64,000 bases of DNA. Source: JABWCQ01 sp964530625. GTDB lineage: Bacteria; Electryoneota; RPQS01. A model generated the notes under the pieces. That model saw nothing but the letters and a program-made list of their open reading frames with translations. It was not told the DNA's origin and made no database searches. The stretch is from the NCBI GenBank assembly GCA_964530625.1, contig CAZHAK010000006.1, forward strand, positions 62,001 through 126,000. Reading direction: 5' to 3'. Below, piece after piece: positions 31,593 through 46,600 of the stretch (position 1 is the stretch's first letter; each line of letters opens with the position of its first letter). A program made the position numbers and the translations under genes.

Positions 31593-31644
31593 AGCCCATT
31601 ATCCACGGACTAATAAGATTTCCCATATTCAGGAGAATCACAGA

Positions 31645-34600
31645 ATGAGGTCCAAGACTCCTTTTGTGTGGCTTGTGTCAGCAGTGACGGCACTCTTTGT
31701 GCTGCTGCTTCCACAGCAGGCTAATGCTCAGATCAACGCTGATCTGCAAATAGTCGCCATATGTATCGAAGACTCTCTGCTTCCCCCGAACGGCATCATC
31801 GACGAACTCGGTGACGTTCTACGGTTGACCGCCAGAGCCGCATACGTAGACAATTATTGCGACTCGATTGACGTCGGCCTTGATCCGCTGCCGGATCTTG
31901 GTGTGCTGATTCCAGCGCTTTATCCGACGATCGTTATCAACTGCCCGTCGGGTGTCACAAACAGCTTGTACGAGATGCAGACAACTGTGCAGCTCGGTCA
32001 AGGGCTTGCCGGTCCAAATCTGGACAGTTGTTTGGTGACGTCCGTGCTAACCTTCCATCCGGAAGGTGTGGCAGTTCCAGCGGGTGCCCCGCTTGATTTT
32101 GGTATTACGTGGTTTGGGTTTGCCAATACGCCCCCTCCGGGCGGACAGGCGACTGTCTGTTTGGACGCGGGATACAGTATCGCCGCGCCCTGCTCGATCA
32201 ACTCGGGTTGCGCGTTTCTTCAGTTTTCTGAAGCAGGCGGTATCAAATTTGACGGTATCGTAGCAATCGGTGACTCGATCTGGCTGGATTCCGCTTTGGC
32301 GGTCACGCTGGACTCGATGGCCGGTGGTGACACGCTTATCTGGAATGGTTCAGGTTTGACCTGTGACACGGATGACGATACGTTGTACTGGGGTGACACG
32401 ATTATTGTGGCGCCGTGCTTCTACGAAAACGGTTTGGTCAATGCGTGTGCCAATGACACCATCTGGCTCTACCGCTACGAGTGGGATGCCGCCGGCGGTG
32501 ACATCTGGCCCGATGACGCAGCACTAATTGACTCGTTCCCCTGTGTGCGTCCGGTAGATAACTCACCGCCGACCCTGGACCAGGTCTGTATTGACTCCTG
32601 CACGATTATCCAAAACAATTATTTGGATAATGATTCAATTGCGGGTTGCGGAGACGTTTTCCGTATCTGGTTGTCCACTGTGCAGAACGGTCTTCCGACG
32701 CAAAACAATCCTGCCAATAACTGTGACGGTGACAGCGTCTTCCTCGATAACTTCGCAGCATTGTGGCACAACTGGGGTATTGACTGCGATACGGTTTCGC
32801 AGAATTTTGACGTTTCATGGATGGCTGTTGATTTCCGGGATATCGTTCCGGCGGGTGCGCGCTTCCCTGTCAATGAAGATTCAATCCATCTTTGCTCGCT
32901 GGACAGTGTCTGGGTTTCCAACCGCTTTGGAGTTAGCGCAAATCCCGGTGCCGCAAATGACTTGATGTGGATTGATATTCCCATTGACACCGCGCATTGG
33001 GACTCCTTGGAAATGTGTATCCAGGAAGCCTTGATTGCCGGTGACACCATTTACGTTTACTCTCTTGACGACGCTGGTAACGCCTCGAATCCCGTAGCCT
33101 TTGGCGATACCGCAGGCACCTTAGTCGGCTGTGATATCTGCTTGGACAATCAGCCTCCGCTCCTGCCGGGTAGTGAAGTTTATTGGTCATACGACGGCGT
33201 GGACAATTACTGCAACCAACGCTTCTCTCCTTATGATAGCGCGCTGGCTTCGTACTTTACGAACTTGGCTCCGGATTCAATCCGTTGGTACTTGGATGCG
33301 GTTGACTCGGTCTATGATACGACGGACTACATTCACAACCTGCAAAAGGTTTATCTGATCGGTTTTGACGTCAGAGTGATTCCGGATGATGATCCGGACA
33401 CCCCGAGCGGCGCCATCATTAGCTCCCTTGATTATTACCATCCGATGGCTGAGCCGGATTCCAGCAACTGGGATTGGCGCTCGCCCTATGTTCCCGGATT
33501 AGACTCAAGCGCTTGCTTTACATGGTATGGAAAGAACGGACCTGACAGCCTTGATCCGCGATTTAATTTCCTGGCAAACTACTGCCCGTGGGGCATGTTG
33601 GTTGGTATTACCGAAGCACGCTATATGGACGCCGGTGGTTGTAACGCCATTTGGGGTTCCGACCACGACGGTATCACGAGCATTCTTGACGGCTACACGC
33701 AGTTGAACGCTCTCTATGCTGTGGTTGATTCCTGCTTCCCGACCACGACGATTGCTCTTGACCTTGATACATTGCAAGGTCCGGCGCTTCCCTTGGGTCC
33801 GGATTATGCCGGCATCATCGATCCTTATCTGTGGACTGATGGCGACGCGTTGCCGTGGCTTCAGTTTAAGGCTCGCCGCTGGTTCACGCAAGGTCTGCTT
33901 GATACCTGTTTGGCTGAAGATCTTTGCTACACGGTTCGTTTGGACTCTATCTATACACAGGGTCCGTGGCCCTTTGGCGCCGCCGATTCGATCTACTATG
34001 ATCATACCGACGCCGTGAATGGCTCGCATACCCGTGTTTGCGAGAGTCTGCCGTTCTTCTTTAATGATATTCAGACCGACACCATCGCTTTCGAGTGGGG
34101 TATGCTTGGTCCGAACGGCAGTCCGCTGCCCGACGGTCTCTATTGTATGCGCTTGGAACTTCAGGATAATGCGGGCAACGTCTACCTTGGCGATTCGCTC
34201 TGCCTCTGGATTAACGGCCTTGGTCCGGAGATTGACTCCATTAATGTGGTCAATGAGATCCTTGACTGTAACATGAACTTCTTCGCCGGTGAATCCCTCT
34301 GTGTTTGGTTGCAGACGGACACCAGCGCGCAGTTTGTGATGTTCGACTTCTCCTGTATTCTCAACATTGATAGTGTTGCCTCCGCTTATGACACCATTTG
34401 GGTCAATACGCCGTACAGCACGGACAACGCGACCTATAAGCGTTGGTACGCGTGCCTGGAGGTTGACCTCGCAATGATTGATACTGCAGATGTCACGAAC
34501 AATGATTATCAGATTGACGAGTATGACGTCACCTGTGTCAATGCCGGAACCTTTGGAATCATTCAAGTCCTTGCCTTCGATTCAGACAGCAACAGCACTG

Positions 34601-37600
34601 CTGCGACCAACCTGACCCCGACGTGCAACAATATCGCCCTGTTAGGCGAGAGCCGTTGCCCGCGTATCGTTGGGCCGATTGAATTCTGGTTCTTTGATCC
34701 GGATACCATCTTCCCCGCAGGTGTGGTCAACTTGGGTGACAGTATAAACAGCCTGTTCGCTGGTTTCGATGACTTTGGCCCGATGCCGATGTGGAATGCA
34801 ATTTCACCGGGATCGGTTGACTCGAGCGGTGCCTATGACGCGATCACGAACCCGGCTCATGACCAACGTCACGACTCGGTCTTCGTTCGTATCCTATTGG
34901 ATACGCTGTCGATCACGAATTGGGACCTCGGTGCTGATACCACCTATCATGATACCTTGGTGCTCGAATTCCGCAATCCGAATACCGTTGAAAACCGTCG
35001 CCGTCAAATCCGTAAACCGTTGTTTATTCCGACGTGTACGAATCTTGATGGATCGGTCGGCTGTGAAGATCCCGACAACAATACAATCTATGATGGTCGT
35101 CTGGAAATTGACGAGCACAACCTTGCGTTAGCCGAATTCCGCTACCAGTGGAATGGCACGTGGTTCATCAATGCCGGTACCGACAGCCAGATGCTTGTTC
35201 CGATCACCGGCCAGGACACTATTATTGTATCGGCCTGGACCGTGGACGGCGATTCGTTCCAGGTTCTTGGAAATGATACGATTTACCTGATTTGTGATAC
35301 CACCGACGCGGTGTTGGATGTTGACAACGACAATCCAGAATTCCTCGAGTGGACTGGTATTGCCCCCGGTGTTCGCCAGCCCGGCACCCATAGCACAGCG
35401 ACTGTCGAGAATGCGGGCTGGGATGATGACTGTGGCTTCCGTTATGCCGACGGCGATACGTTCCAATTGGTGGTTCATGCCGATGAACAGGTTCACTATG
35501 ATCCGAACGCCTACCCGAACGAAGACGGCAGCGAAATGGTCGGTGGCGATTGGAAGATAACAGGTAACTGGCAGATCTCGCTTGTGGACAGCACAGCAGG
35601 TCAACTGATCGTCTGGAATGGCGGCCTCGATACTATTATGGTAGAGTTGATCTCGGTTCTGCCGGAAAGCTTGGATACGGACGAATGGGCCTACACGCTC
35701 ACGGGTCGTATCTACAATCTGCCAGCCGACACCTTTATCTATAATAGCTGTTTCGTTATCCGCGGCGCGTGGGATCAGGGTGCCAACCCCGGTCGTTACA
35801 ATCAGCCGCCATTTAGCGATGCCTTTGAAGAAGACAGCTTTGAAGATACTACCTTCTGTCTGCACCTGATTCCTTGTGATCCGTGGGCCGACGGTTGTCC
35901 TGATGTCTATGGACCGGACTTGATTAATGGTTGGATTGCGCCTGAAGACACCAACATTACTGTGTGCGCGACGATCATCGAAACCTGCGAAATCACGGAC
36001 TGTGTTCCGGGAACGCATGCCGACTCGATTCGCGTCGTCGAAGGTGACTTCCAGCGGATTACTGACGACCCGAACCCGTGGGTGGTTCCGGACAGCGTCG
36101 GCGCTTGGTTCCTCTATGATAACGGCTTGGGCGACACGCTCGGCTGGGCCCGTATGTACTACTGGTGGTTGAGGGCTGACTCTTCAGATCTGGCCACGAT
36201 TTGGTGCGACGGCGATTATCTTGATTTCGAAATCCGCTTCGTGACATGGGAAGGTGTGGCTGATTCCATGACCTTCGATAGCTGTGTGCAGGTGGATGTG
36301 AACGAACCGCGCTGGGTTAATTGGGTGATTGAAGACTCTACTTTCAATGATCTTGATTGGCTGGGTGCCAATGAACCTTGCTTTGATCCTGATCAGCCGC
36401 TTATTCTTTCCGGAACGCTGACAGATGACAACATTGATTGCAGCCCGGCAGATGGAATCGGTATCGATACATCAAAAATTTGGGCCGACCTTTCGGTCCT
36501 GTTGGGAGACGCGTCTGCAGACAGTGTCAAGCCAGACACCGTGTGGTATAATGCCGCTACCAGCACTGCCATTGCATTCTGGTTTATCACTCTGGATTCT
36601 AACTTCTATTGTCTGAATACGCTCGAGCCGTACTTCCGCTTCCATGCGGGCCACGACTCAATCGGTCACCACGACCGCGAGCTGTTCATGCAAGATACAC
36701 TTAAAGTATGTTCGGACTGCGTGCCGCCGGCGATCTTTACGTCAGATGCGTGGTGCGAATGCGACAGTGCGCTTGCCGCAATTGAAACCGACACTTTGAA
36801 TCCTGTTCATGTTCTTCCGACTGATCTTCCGTACCTTAGCTTTGGCTCGGAAGTTACGTTCAAGATCGGTGTTGTCGACGCGGATCACGATTCAAGTCTG
36901 GGCCTTCCACACGAAGCCTATGCGGATCTTTCAACTATTGATCCGGCCTTGAGTTGGACCATAAACGATGCCTATTACGAGACCAACACTGACGCCGCAA
37001 TTGATACCGCGTGTTACGTATGGGGTCTTGGTTGTGACGGTGGTACCTCATTCTTCTTGGATTCGATGTACCACAATGGCGATACCATTTGGGTGAACTT
37101 CGCATTGGCTGACAGTGTCGGCAATGTGGATACTATCTTGTACGCTATCGCTATCTTTGACTCATTGCCGCCGATCGTAGACTTCATCTACACGATTGGT
37201 GATGACTCGATTCGCGCCTATATCTCGCCGGGCGACGACCACATTCATGTTTATGCCGACATTAACGGTTATGTGAATGACTTGGTCAGCGCGCCGGAAC
37301 ATGTTTGGGCTGACTTCTCGCAATTCCAGTGTGACTCGGCTTCCAAGAGCTGGTACGACACCGTTTACGCAAACTACGTTGAGCACCTCGGTGGCGATAA
37401 CTACCGCGCATGGTGGGGCTGGTATCCAGGTTCGTGGACAGGTAACCCGCTCGACATCAATTATCTGATTCCGGGTGATACGACGTCGCTGCCGTGGGAC
37501 ACGCTGTCTGCTTGCGAATCTTGCTCGACTTGGAATGTCGGCGCCGAAGGTTGGTATGACTCGATCTGGGTTTATGTCACCGACGAAGCCTGTAATATGG

Positions 37601-40600
37601 GCCAGCACTTCAACGTCTTTGAAGTCTCTGGTTGCGATTCGACGACTCCGGGTCTGGACAGCGTCTGGGTTTGGGGTAACGGCTGCAAGTCGCCGGGTTG
37701 GATCTCATCCACTCCGTTGGACAGCGGTCACATTGAAGTCTGGGCTTGGATGGACACGACATTCAACGCCTTGGCTGATACGCTGACGATTGACTCCCTG
37801 CAGGCGAACTTCATTCAACTTGGTTCCCCGCGTTACGATTGGACTGACTGGACCGTGCCGCAGTTCTATGGTGGCTGGCCCGTTTACGGTGTGAATCCTG
37901 TTCCGGATTCAACCCGTTGGGATACCATGACTGTGAATGGCCGTGTCCGCTTGATTGGCAAGTGGCTGTGGCTGACGGCCGACGGGCTTGGTGACTGTGA
38001 AGAGGTGACCGTCGCGGTCAAGTCCATCCGTCAAACGGGATTGGGCGGAGCGCACGGTTACTATATGGATGTCGAGTACGGTACGGCTCGTGTTGACACG
38101 ACCCGCCCGGTGATCTACGATATGCGTGTTCACAGTTCGACCGTTTCCGATGCTGAAACCACATGGGTGACTCCGAACTATCCGTTGTATGTCGACTTCT
38201 ATGCCGTTGACACGGGTTGCTCGCTGAACACCGACCACATCGGTTTCGATCTTACGCATGACGAAGGCGGCCCCGGACCGTTTATCACGTTCTGTGGTGG
38301 TATTCTGGATTCGCTGTGGTCATGGGATACGTTGGCCTTTGAAGTAATGTGGTACAGTGGCTATGACACGCTGAATCCGATTAACCTCGACAGCGCAGCC
38401 TGCGCCGACAGTATCTGCATTCGCTTCACCGGTACGCCGCTCTTCGGTGATACCTGTAACTTGATTGACCTCGACGACCTGACTGGTTGCGTAGAAGCTC
38501 ATATTGAAGACTGTCTGTCCAATCCGGCTATCCCGGTGCAGAAGACGGTCACGACGGACGATCGTCCTCCGCAATACGTGAACAGCGTGCCGTGGGGTGA
38601 CTACACATTCGTCACCGGCTTCCCAGGCGACCCGGATTCCGTAGGCATTGACTCCGTCCTTGTCCTGCAGAACTCGAACTACAATCTCGATTGGGACAGC
38701 ACCCTGTATGTCTACGTGATCGTGGACAACTGGCCCGGCGATACCCTGATGTCGTGGACGAAGACTTGGATTGATTTCACAGGCTTCTTGAATACACCTA
38801 TTCAACATCCTGACTCGATCTACTACAACATTGACGGTATGCACCGTGACTCGCTCTTGTGGGTGATCCCGCTGTATGACGGTGGCGGCCCGCTGTTTGA
38901 CGTGAATGTTCTGTCGAATCGCTACTGGTATGAACTGCGCTTGTCCGACTCGCTATGCAACTCTGACTCGCTGTTCTGCTCGATTCTCGACAGCGCCGTT
39001 TCGATGACCATCCAGAACTGGAACTCGCCGAATCCCGGCATGATCCTGCTCTGCGATTCAAATACGGTGGCTTGCTCCGATACAGACTATGTTGATCAAT
39101 ACAACATGGCCCTTTGGAATGACGAAAAGGTTTCGCCTGATCTGACTCACGAGAACCTCTATAAGATATACACATCCCCGGGCAACTGGAGCTGGTTCTC
39201 GCACGAAGATGAAAACACGACTCGCTTCTTTATCTTTGTTCAGGACAGCGTGCTGCAGTGCGACGGTATTGACAACGACGCCGACGGTCTCTTTGACGAA
39301 ATCGGTGAAGGTGTGGACTTCTATACCGCCGACCTGCGCATCAACACGATGCCGCAAGTCGCACACGTTGACTCTATGAACGTAGACGGTGTCTGGATTG
39401 ATTACCTCTGGTACGCTGACAACTTCAGTGAACACGAGTACCAGGTTGACTTGTTCATCAGCGATATCTACGGACATCGCGATACGTTGACGTGTGACGG
39501 CGGTACGGCTCTGACATTCTACGAAGACGAAACTTGCCCGACAGGGGAAGACCTCTACTTCTGGAACAACGGTGTGCAACTCACAGTTCGCGTGAACAAC
39601 ACTTTTGACCCTGATGTGCATTTGCACGACCTGACAGCAGATGACAGTGTGTTTGTCTTCGCGTCCTTTGACTCCATTCAGATTGACGTTTTCGATCCAT
39701 ACATTCTGAATGAGCCCGGTGAACCTGGATCCGGTGTCGACTTGAGCCCTGACAACTCGGAAGATAGTACGACATGGAATGGGACTGCTTCATCGACTAT
39801 TCAGCTTGTTGATCCGTTTAACAATGTTGTCGCTTCGTTCTATCAGACATACTACGATGATACGTTGTTCTACAACGAAGGTCCGTTGACGCTGTCGGAT
39901 ACAACTGAGACGTTGGAAGGTTTGTCGGATGGTATCTACACGATTCGCATCACCACTCTTGACCGCGTCGGTAACTCCTGCGACTTTGAATGGTCGTTCA
40001 TCCTTGACCGTGAATGCCCGGAAATTTACGAAGCGTATGCTTCGCGCCCGGGTCTGAATACTCCTGTTGATTCCCTGCTCGCTTCGTGGGATTATGTCGA
40101 ACTCTACGCGCATATCGCCGACTCGCTCGACGGTGTGGACAGTGTGGTCTTTGAATACGCCTTCGACGCTAACCGCGACGGCAACGTGGACGCCCTGTCT
40201 TACTGGCAGAACGTCAACCTCTTGACCGACGAAGGTCAGGCTTGGGACACCGAGTATCCGTTTAACGCTTACTGGAATATCCGCAACCTGCCGTGGTCGT
40301 CTGAGGACACCCTTGGATTGCCGCCGGTGAATCCGGATGGTTCCTGCACGAACCTGTACTTCGTCCGCGTGCGCGCCTTCGATATCTACGGTCATGAGTG
40401 CCGTGATACGTTCGCCGTGAACATCACCGACGATATCGCGCCGCTGGCCTATATCAAACTGTTTGATGATTACCCTGTGATTGACGGCCCGACTGGTCCG
40501 CAGAGCTCGTTGGTTCAGTGCTTCAACCCGAACACCATGACAGATTCGCTGCTGCGTGTTTGTGCGGATGACTGGATTGACACGAGCTTGTACTATGACC

Positions 40601-43600
40601 CGATTCCTGGCGACACGTTTACTACATTCGGCGATTGGTTTGACCTGTATGAAGGTGTATTCCAGTACAAGTTCTTCGATGCGCCTGGCGATGTTGTTCC
40701 GGGTAACCAAGATCCGACGGTCGGTTGGGTGAACCTGCCGAGCGGACAGCACGGGGACGGACAAGACACGATTGTCGCCCGTGACGATTGGACGCAGGAC
40801 TTCTGTATCAACTGGAACGTGTCCGACCTCGCAAGCGGTCAGTATAACTTGCGCATGGTGGGTATCGACGTCTGCGGTAACTACGACTATCTGAACACTC
40901 CGGTGGTTACCTTCCGCGTCGAGTGTGATACGACTGAGCCTCTAGCCCTGATCTGCTTCCCCGAACCGGATATGTGCGTGACGAATTATCGTTGCGATTC
41001 AACGGTCTGGGTGCCAGTGCAGGCGTTGGCTCCGTTGTTTGCCGACATTGATTCGATTGCGTTCTTCTTTGTTGACTCACTGTCGATCCCGGGTTTGGGT
41101 ATTCATACCTTCCTTGGTGGTTCGACGGATCCTGATTCTATCGCTAACGGTCTGGCTTACTACAGCTCGACCGGATGGAATACGAATAACTTGTTGTCCG
41201 GCTACTACTGGCTGTATGCTGTAGCCTATGATACCAGCGCCCTGTTTGATACCGACCCGATTTGGACTCGCGTCTTCGTGGATAACACGATGCCAGAAGT
41301 GACCGCATGCTGGGTGGGTGAAGCCTATGGTGGCGATGACTTTATCGTTATCCAAACCATTAACGAAGGCAACTCGTTTGCGCTGCGTGCCAACGCTCAG
41401 GACAACCTCGGCTTGGATATAGATTGCGGTATCACCGGTGTGCAGTTCCAGATGCTGGACCGCTTCGGTAACTGGCGCAATCTTGAGCAGACCTTTAACT
41501 GGAACCAAGCATACGGCGCTGACGTCTTTGTCAGTCCGACCGACGGCTTTGATTCATCGCCTGATGTTGCAGGCTTCTATGAAGTCATCGTAAGCTTTGA
41601 CGAATTCGGCAATAGTCCGCTGGACTCGATGCGCTTCCGTGCCTACGCCATCGACAATGTCGAATGGGGTGACAACAACGTACAGGGCGACTACAACCGT
41701 GACTGTATGGTGGATCGCGACCTCGAGTGCGGCGTGGAGATTTGCTGCATGGCCATTGAAATTCGTGACGGAATCCCGGCCGGAACCAATCTGTGGTGCT
41801 TTAACCACGGCTGGTACCAGTGGGGAGTCCCGCAGTTCACGGCTCCCAGCACGCCGATCATTGACGGTGACAAATTCTCAACTTGCAACTACCAGAATCC
41901 GCTGGACACTCTGATGTTCATCGCCAATGTCGACGTCGACGTCGAAGACGAATGGTTGATGTACTTCAAGTATTGGAGAGCAGACGGTACTTCCGATACC
42001 TTCGATATTCCGAACAACTACACTCTGAACCCGGCTCTCCCGCGTAATGCGGACAGCGCTGTCGTTCTGCAAAGCACGTACGATACGGTTGGTGTCATCT
42101 GGACAGGCGCCCGCGCCTGGCTGGATAGCGCTGATGCCGCCGACGGCTTGGTCTATTCGCGTTGGGACTTCGTGGCCTATGTCGAAGACCTGACCGGCAA
42201 TATCGAATGGTGGTCGGATCAGAACTCTTGCTACATATATACGTTCTGTCCGCCGAACACGCCGATTACGGACGTCAGCTACGTTACCAATGACGTCAAC
42301 AATCCGGAAAACCGTGTCCGCGTGACTGAGCCTGTGGTTTGGACAGATGCAGAAACAGATACCATCGAAGTCCTCTACAACCGCACCACGGATCCGGGTT
42401 CAAACGATCCTGAAGCGCTGGTCCTGTTCTACGTGGATGCCGATGCAATTCGTAACTGCCATGATGATTCCGTCCAAGTGTTCAATATCGAACTTTGGAT
42501 GATGTTGGATGATACGACCCTCCAGAGCGTCTGTGACGGATCGCCGGTGGAAACGTTTGACTTCTTCGGTGACTTCAAGGCTTGGGATCAGTTCCCGCCG
42601 GACAACGGTACCGGCCAGTACGAGTTTGGTCTCTACTTTGATAATAGCTACCCGCCGGGTACTTACAACTTCTCAGCCGTCGTGAACTACATCGTTTACG
42701 CGCCGTTTGCGAACGACACGCTGAATGAAGGTGACGCTGATTGCGACCGCTTGATTGAAGTCTCGGACAGCACGCGTCTTGACCTCGTAGTCCGGATCGT
42801 GAATGTCAACGAGCCGCAAGTGGTCTACTGCTACCCGCCGTACGGCGATGTCTGTGGTGCCCATAACACCGTGCCGTTGTCGGCCAACGACGTCAGTGAT
42901 CCGGATTACTTCTCCGGTGAAATTGACACCGTATGGTTCCAGTACTGGGACGGCGATTCGTGGGAAGCGATCATTGACGCATACACAGGTCTTTCTTATG
43001 ACGCGAACCCGGGTTCGGCTTATGTCCGCTTCCAGTTCGACGAAAAGGAACTGCCCGGTATGGCTGGCTGGTACTATGAACGTCACGATAACCCGAACTA
43101 CTCCTGGTACGCCGAGCGCGACCTGTTCCCGGATGTGGCCGTCTACATTTGGAGCACAGGTACGTTCTATCCGATGTCTGACGTCGGTGGTGGCTTCTGG
43201 CAGGCTGATGTCTTCCTGAACCACGGCGATGACTCATGCTATGATTACTCGTTCGTCATTGACGCCAACGATAACAACGTCTGGGAAGCCAACGGTATTG
43301 ACCGCTGGATTGACGACCCGCGCAACATCGATTGGGAAAATCAAGACCCGATCGCTTACGACCGCTGCTCTGAAGACCAGATTGATGAAGTCTTTGGTGA
43401 AGATGCCGCCTTCTCGACAATCTGTCTTTGTGAATACGTGATCAACTACAACAGCACGTTGTATGGTGATGGTCACCACGAATTCAGAACCGTCGTCGGC
43501 TGGCACGATCAGGTTGCGTACCACGTGATCGAGAACCCGGCGCCCGGCGATTCGCTCCACGTCTTCTTTGTGGATAACGATGCGCCAGTCGCGACTCACG

Positions 43601-46600
43601 ACATTGAAGGCGAGAACTTCTGGCTGAACGGTGGTCATTGTGCCGACCCGTGGGAAACATCGTTCGTCACGGATATTCAACCCATCGACGGCGACTATAA
43701 CCTCGTGGTTGAAGATATCTGCGCGGTGATCTATCAGGTCTCGTTGACCAATAATCCGTTCATGGATTCAAGCTGGGTTAACGTGGACACGATCTACTCC
43801 GACGACGATATGGGTTGGGCCGAAGCTTGGCCGGGATTCTGGACAGCTTACGATCCGACTGCTGATAACATTGACAACGACGGTGACGGTTTGGTTGACG
43901 AAACCTATGACGTCCAGGCCGGTGATGGACGCGGTGAAGAGAACACGACGTTCTGGAGCCGTTCCATCGTGACCGACCATTGCGGTAACACCTATTGCAC
44001 GGTTGCCGAAAGCATCTATGTGGACGTTAGCGAACCGCGCGCCTGCATCGAGCTGGTTGGTGGTATCGAGCCAGGTGTCGACGGTAACGACGTGATCGTC
44101 GTCCCGGATAGCCGCGACCTGACCATCGTCGCTGTGAACCAGGATTATGCGGGCTTCGATCCGGCAATCCTTGGTGTCTTCCAATACCGTACCCTGAACC
44201 CGATCGGATCGTGGACCAATATCCAAGCCGATACGCTCAGTAACGATACTGTCCGTCACGTTGGTGATTCCTTGACCGCAACGTGGGATCTCTTGAGCTA
44301 CTTCCAGCAGACCGGCAACGATCCGGAAGGCTGGTACCAGTTGCGAGTGATTGCCATTGACACGGTTGGCAATACCGATATGTGCGACAACGATGTGTGC
44401 TACATCACGATCCGACTGAACGATACTCAGCCGGCCGCCCGGATCGAAGTCCATCAGATTTCAAATTCTGATACGACGGAGGTTGCCATCTCGTGTACGG
44501 TGGATTCATCCTACTACATTCATACGGGTGATCCGTACTGTATCCAGGCGTTCTTTGCGCCGACCAATATTGACACCGGTCTGGCTTCGCTGACCTTCCA
44601 GTACGCGGAAGTCAACGGTGGTGTGCCGTCCAACTGGCGCAACATTCAAACTATCTGGGATCCGATTGACAACGGCCTCGACGGCGACACCACCGAATGT
44701 GTGTGGTTCCAGCCGCAGCCGGAAGACGTCGGTGATCAAGAAATCTTCTGGATCCGTGTCATTGTAGAAGACTACAACGGCAATGATACTTCTGACGTCG
44801 TGGTTCTTTATGTGGACGGCATTGCCCCGACGGGTGATGGTCTTGCTACCGGAACCGTTCCTGTCGAAACCGCTTGCGGTGACCGTTGCCGCTTCGATAT
44901 CGCACCGGGACAAGCTCTGGTTACGATGACCTTTGATCCTGATATGCTGTCAGGCGAATTCAACGAAGACAATGTCTGGCTGACGGCTGCCCGTCAAGAC
45001 AGTATGCACGTCTGGGAAGTTGACAGCCTTGGCGACTCGTCACTGGTCTGGGTGCTGAATCCGTGGTACAGCCACAACTTCGGCGAAATGACCCGTCTTG
45101 ACGACGACGAGTGGTTCTTCGACTTCGGTGGTGATCTTTGCGACTACTGGGCAAATAATCTTGGTGGTGATGGCGGTGGTCTCGACTATGGCTGCTACGT
45201 ATTCATGGTTCACTTCACTGACTGTCAGGGTAATGAAGACTCTGTTGAGGTGACGACGGACTGTGACGAAAGCACGACCAACCTTGTCTGTATTGACTGC
45301 TACCCGACGGTTCCGGAACACACCGATATAACGTGGCTTGAGTATCAAGGCTATGACTGTGTCGATGAAGACGGCGTTACGCTGCGTGACGAAATTCTTG
45401 ATGGTACCACCGAGATCGGTGGCGATCAGGAAGTTGAAATCGGCGGAGTTATTCCGGATTACGAGCAGAGCATTCAGTACATGGTGTTGTATGTCGAAAG
45501 CGCGGATGCCGGTGTCGCCGAAACCGCGGTTGACACCTTCTGGTGGGATCAGGCATACAACTCGCACGACTATCCGGCATGGCATACCCACTGGTGGCTG
45601 GCCGATACAACGGACGAAGGCGACCTGATGTATCCGAGCGGTTACTACCGTGTTTGGGCGCGTGCTCATGACGCCATCTGCCAGATCGAGCCGCTTGAAA
45701 TGCTTGATGAGTTCTGGGTGCATGTTGATAACAACGAACCCGTTGGCGACATTACTCAGGTGAACGGTGAACCCGTTGTCGGTGATGAAGGCTTTGTCTA
45801 CGAAATCCATGCGGGCGACGATGACCCGGCGACCTTGTGGGTCGAGTGGACGGACGGCTTGACGCCGAATGACTCAACTCAAACGAATAACATTGTCCAG
45901 GTTTGGTGCAAGAATATTTGGCACCCGAACCAAGCTGATGCATGGACGTTGTGTGGTTATGTCCCGAGCCCGTGCAACCCGCACTATATCGAACTTGACC
46001 TGACCGGTATCACCTGTGGCGATTCGCTGCATGTCGTGCCAATCGTGCAAGATCGTTGGGCTAATGGTGACCTTGACGTCCAGCGTGTGATGAGCGCGTT
46101 TGACGAAGGCCACGCTATCAGTATCTACATCTATGATACCACGCCGCCGTCCTCCATGTTGTGGTCGGTCGGTGTCAGCGAAGAGCCGTGGTGTGATAGT
46201 GGCGGACGTCAGCAGGGCGTTGACGGCCTGTGGATTGTCAATCAGCAGACGCATTCGGTGAGCGTGGGTGCCTTGGGCGACCTGCACGACATTTGGTTGC
46301 ATGCCTTCACCACCATTGGTGATGACTGGCCGGTTCAGAGTGGCGACGTTCAGCGCGTATACTTCGAGTACAGCTTCGACGGCACCACTTGGTTCGAAAT
46401 CGGCGTGGATGAAGAGGACGAACAGCCTTGCGCATGGGGCGGCGACGAGCCGAATCCGTGGTGGGATGGCATTGATCACGATATCTTCTGGTCAGTGGTC
46501 TGGGATGTTTCCGGTCTTGCCGGTGACGTCATGGTCCGCAGCTGGGCGGAAGACGAGTGCGGCAATCTCGAAGAAATGGAGAACTACACGGTCTCGTTCG

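Noticed and set aside
31474..31644. N-terminal extension of the giant protein by 57 residues
   Set aside because: The extension has no ribosome-binding site at 31474, and the ATG at 31645 has AGGAG upstream and begins a typical signal peptide.
33505..34566. Long minus-strand open frames within the giant gene (for example 353 residues here, and 39790-40764)
   Set aside because: They are antisense shadows: the GAC/GAT/GTC-rich codons of the + frame leave few stops on the opposite strand, and the translations have no signal peptide, domain or ribosome-binding site.
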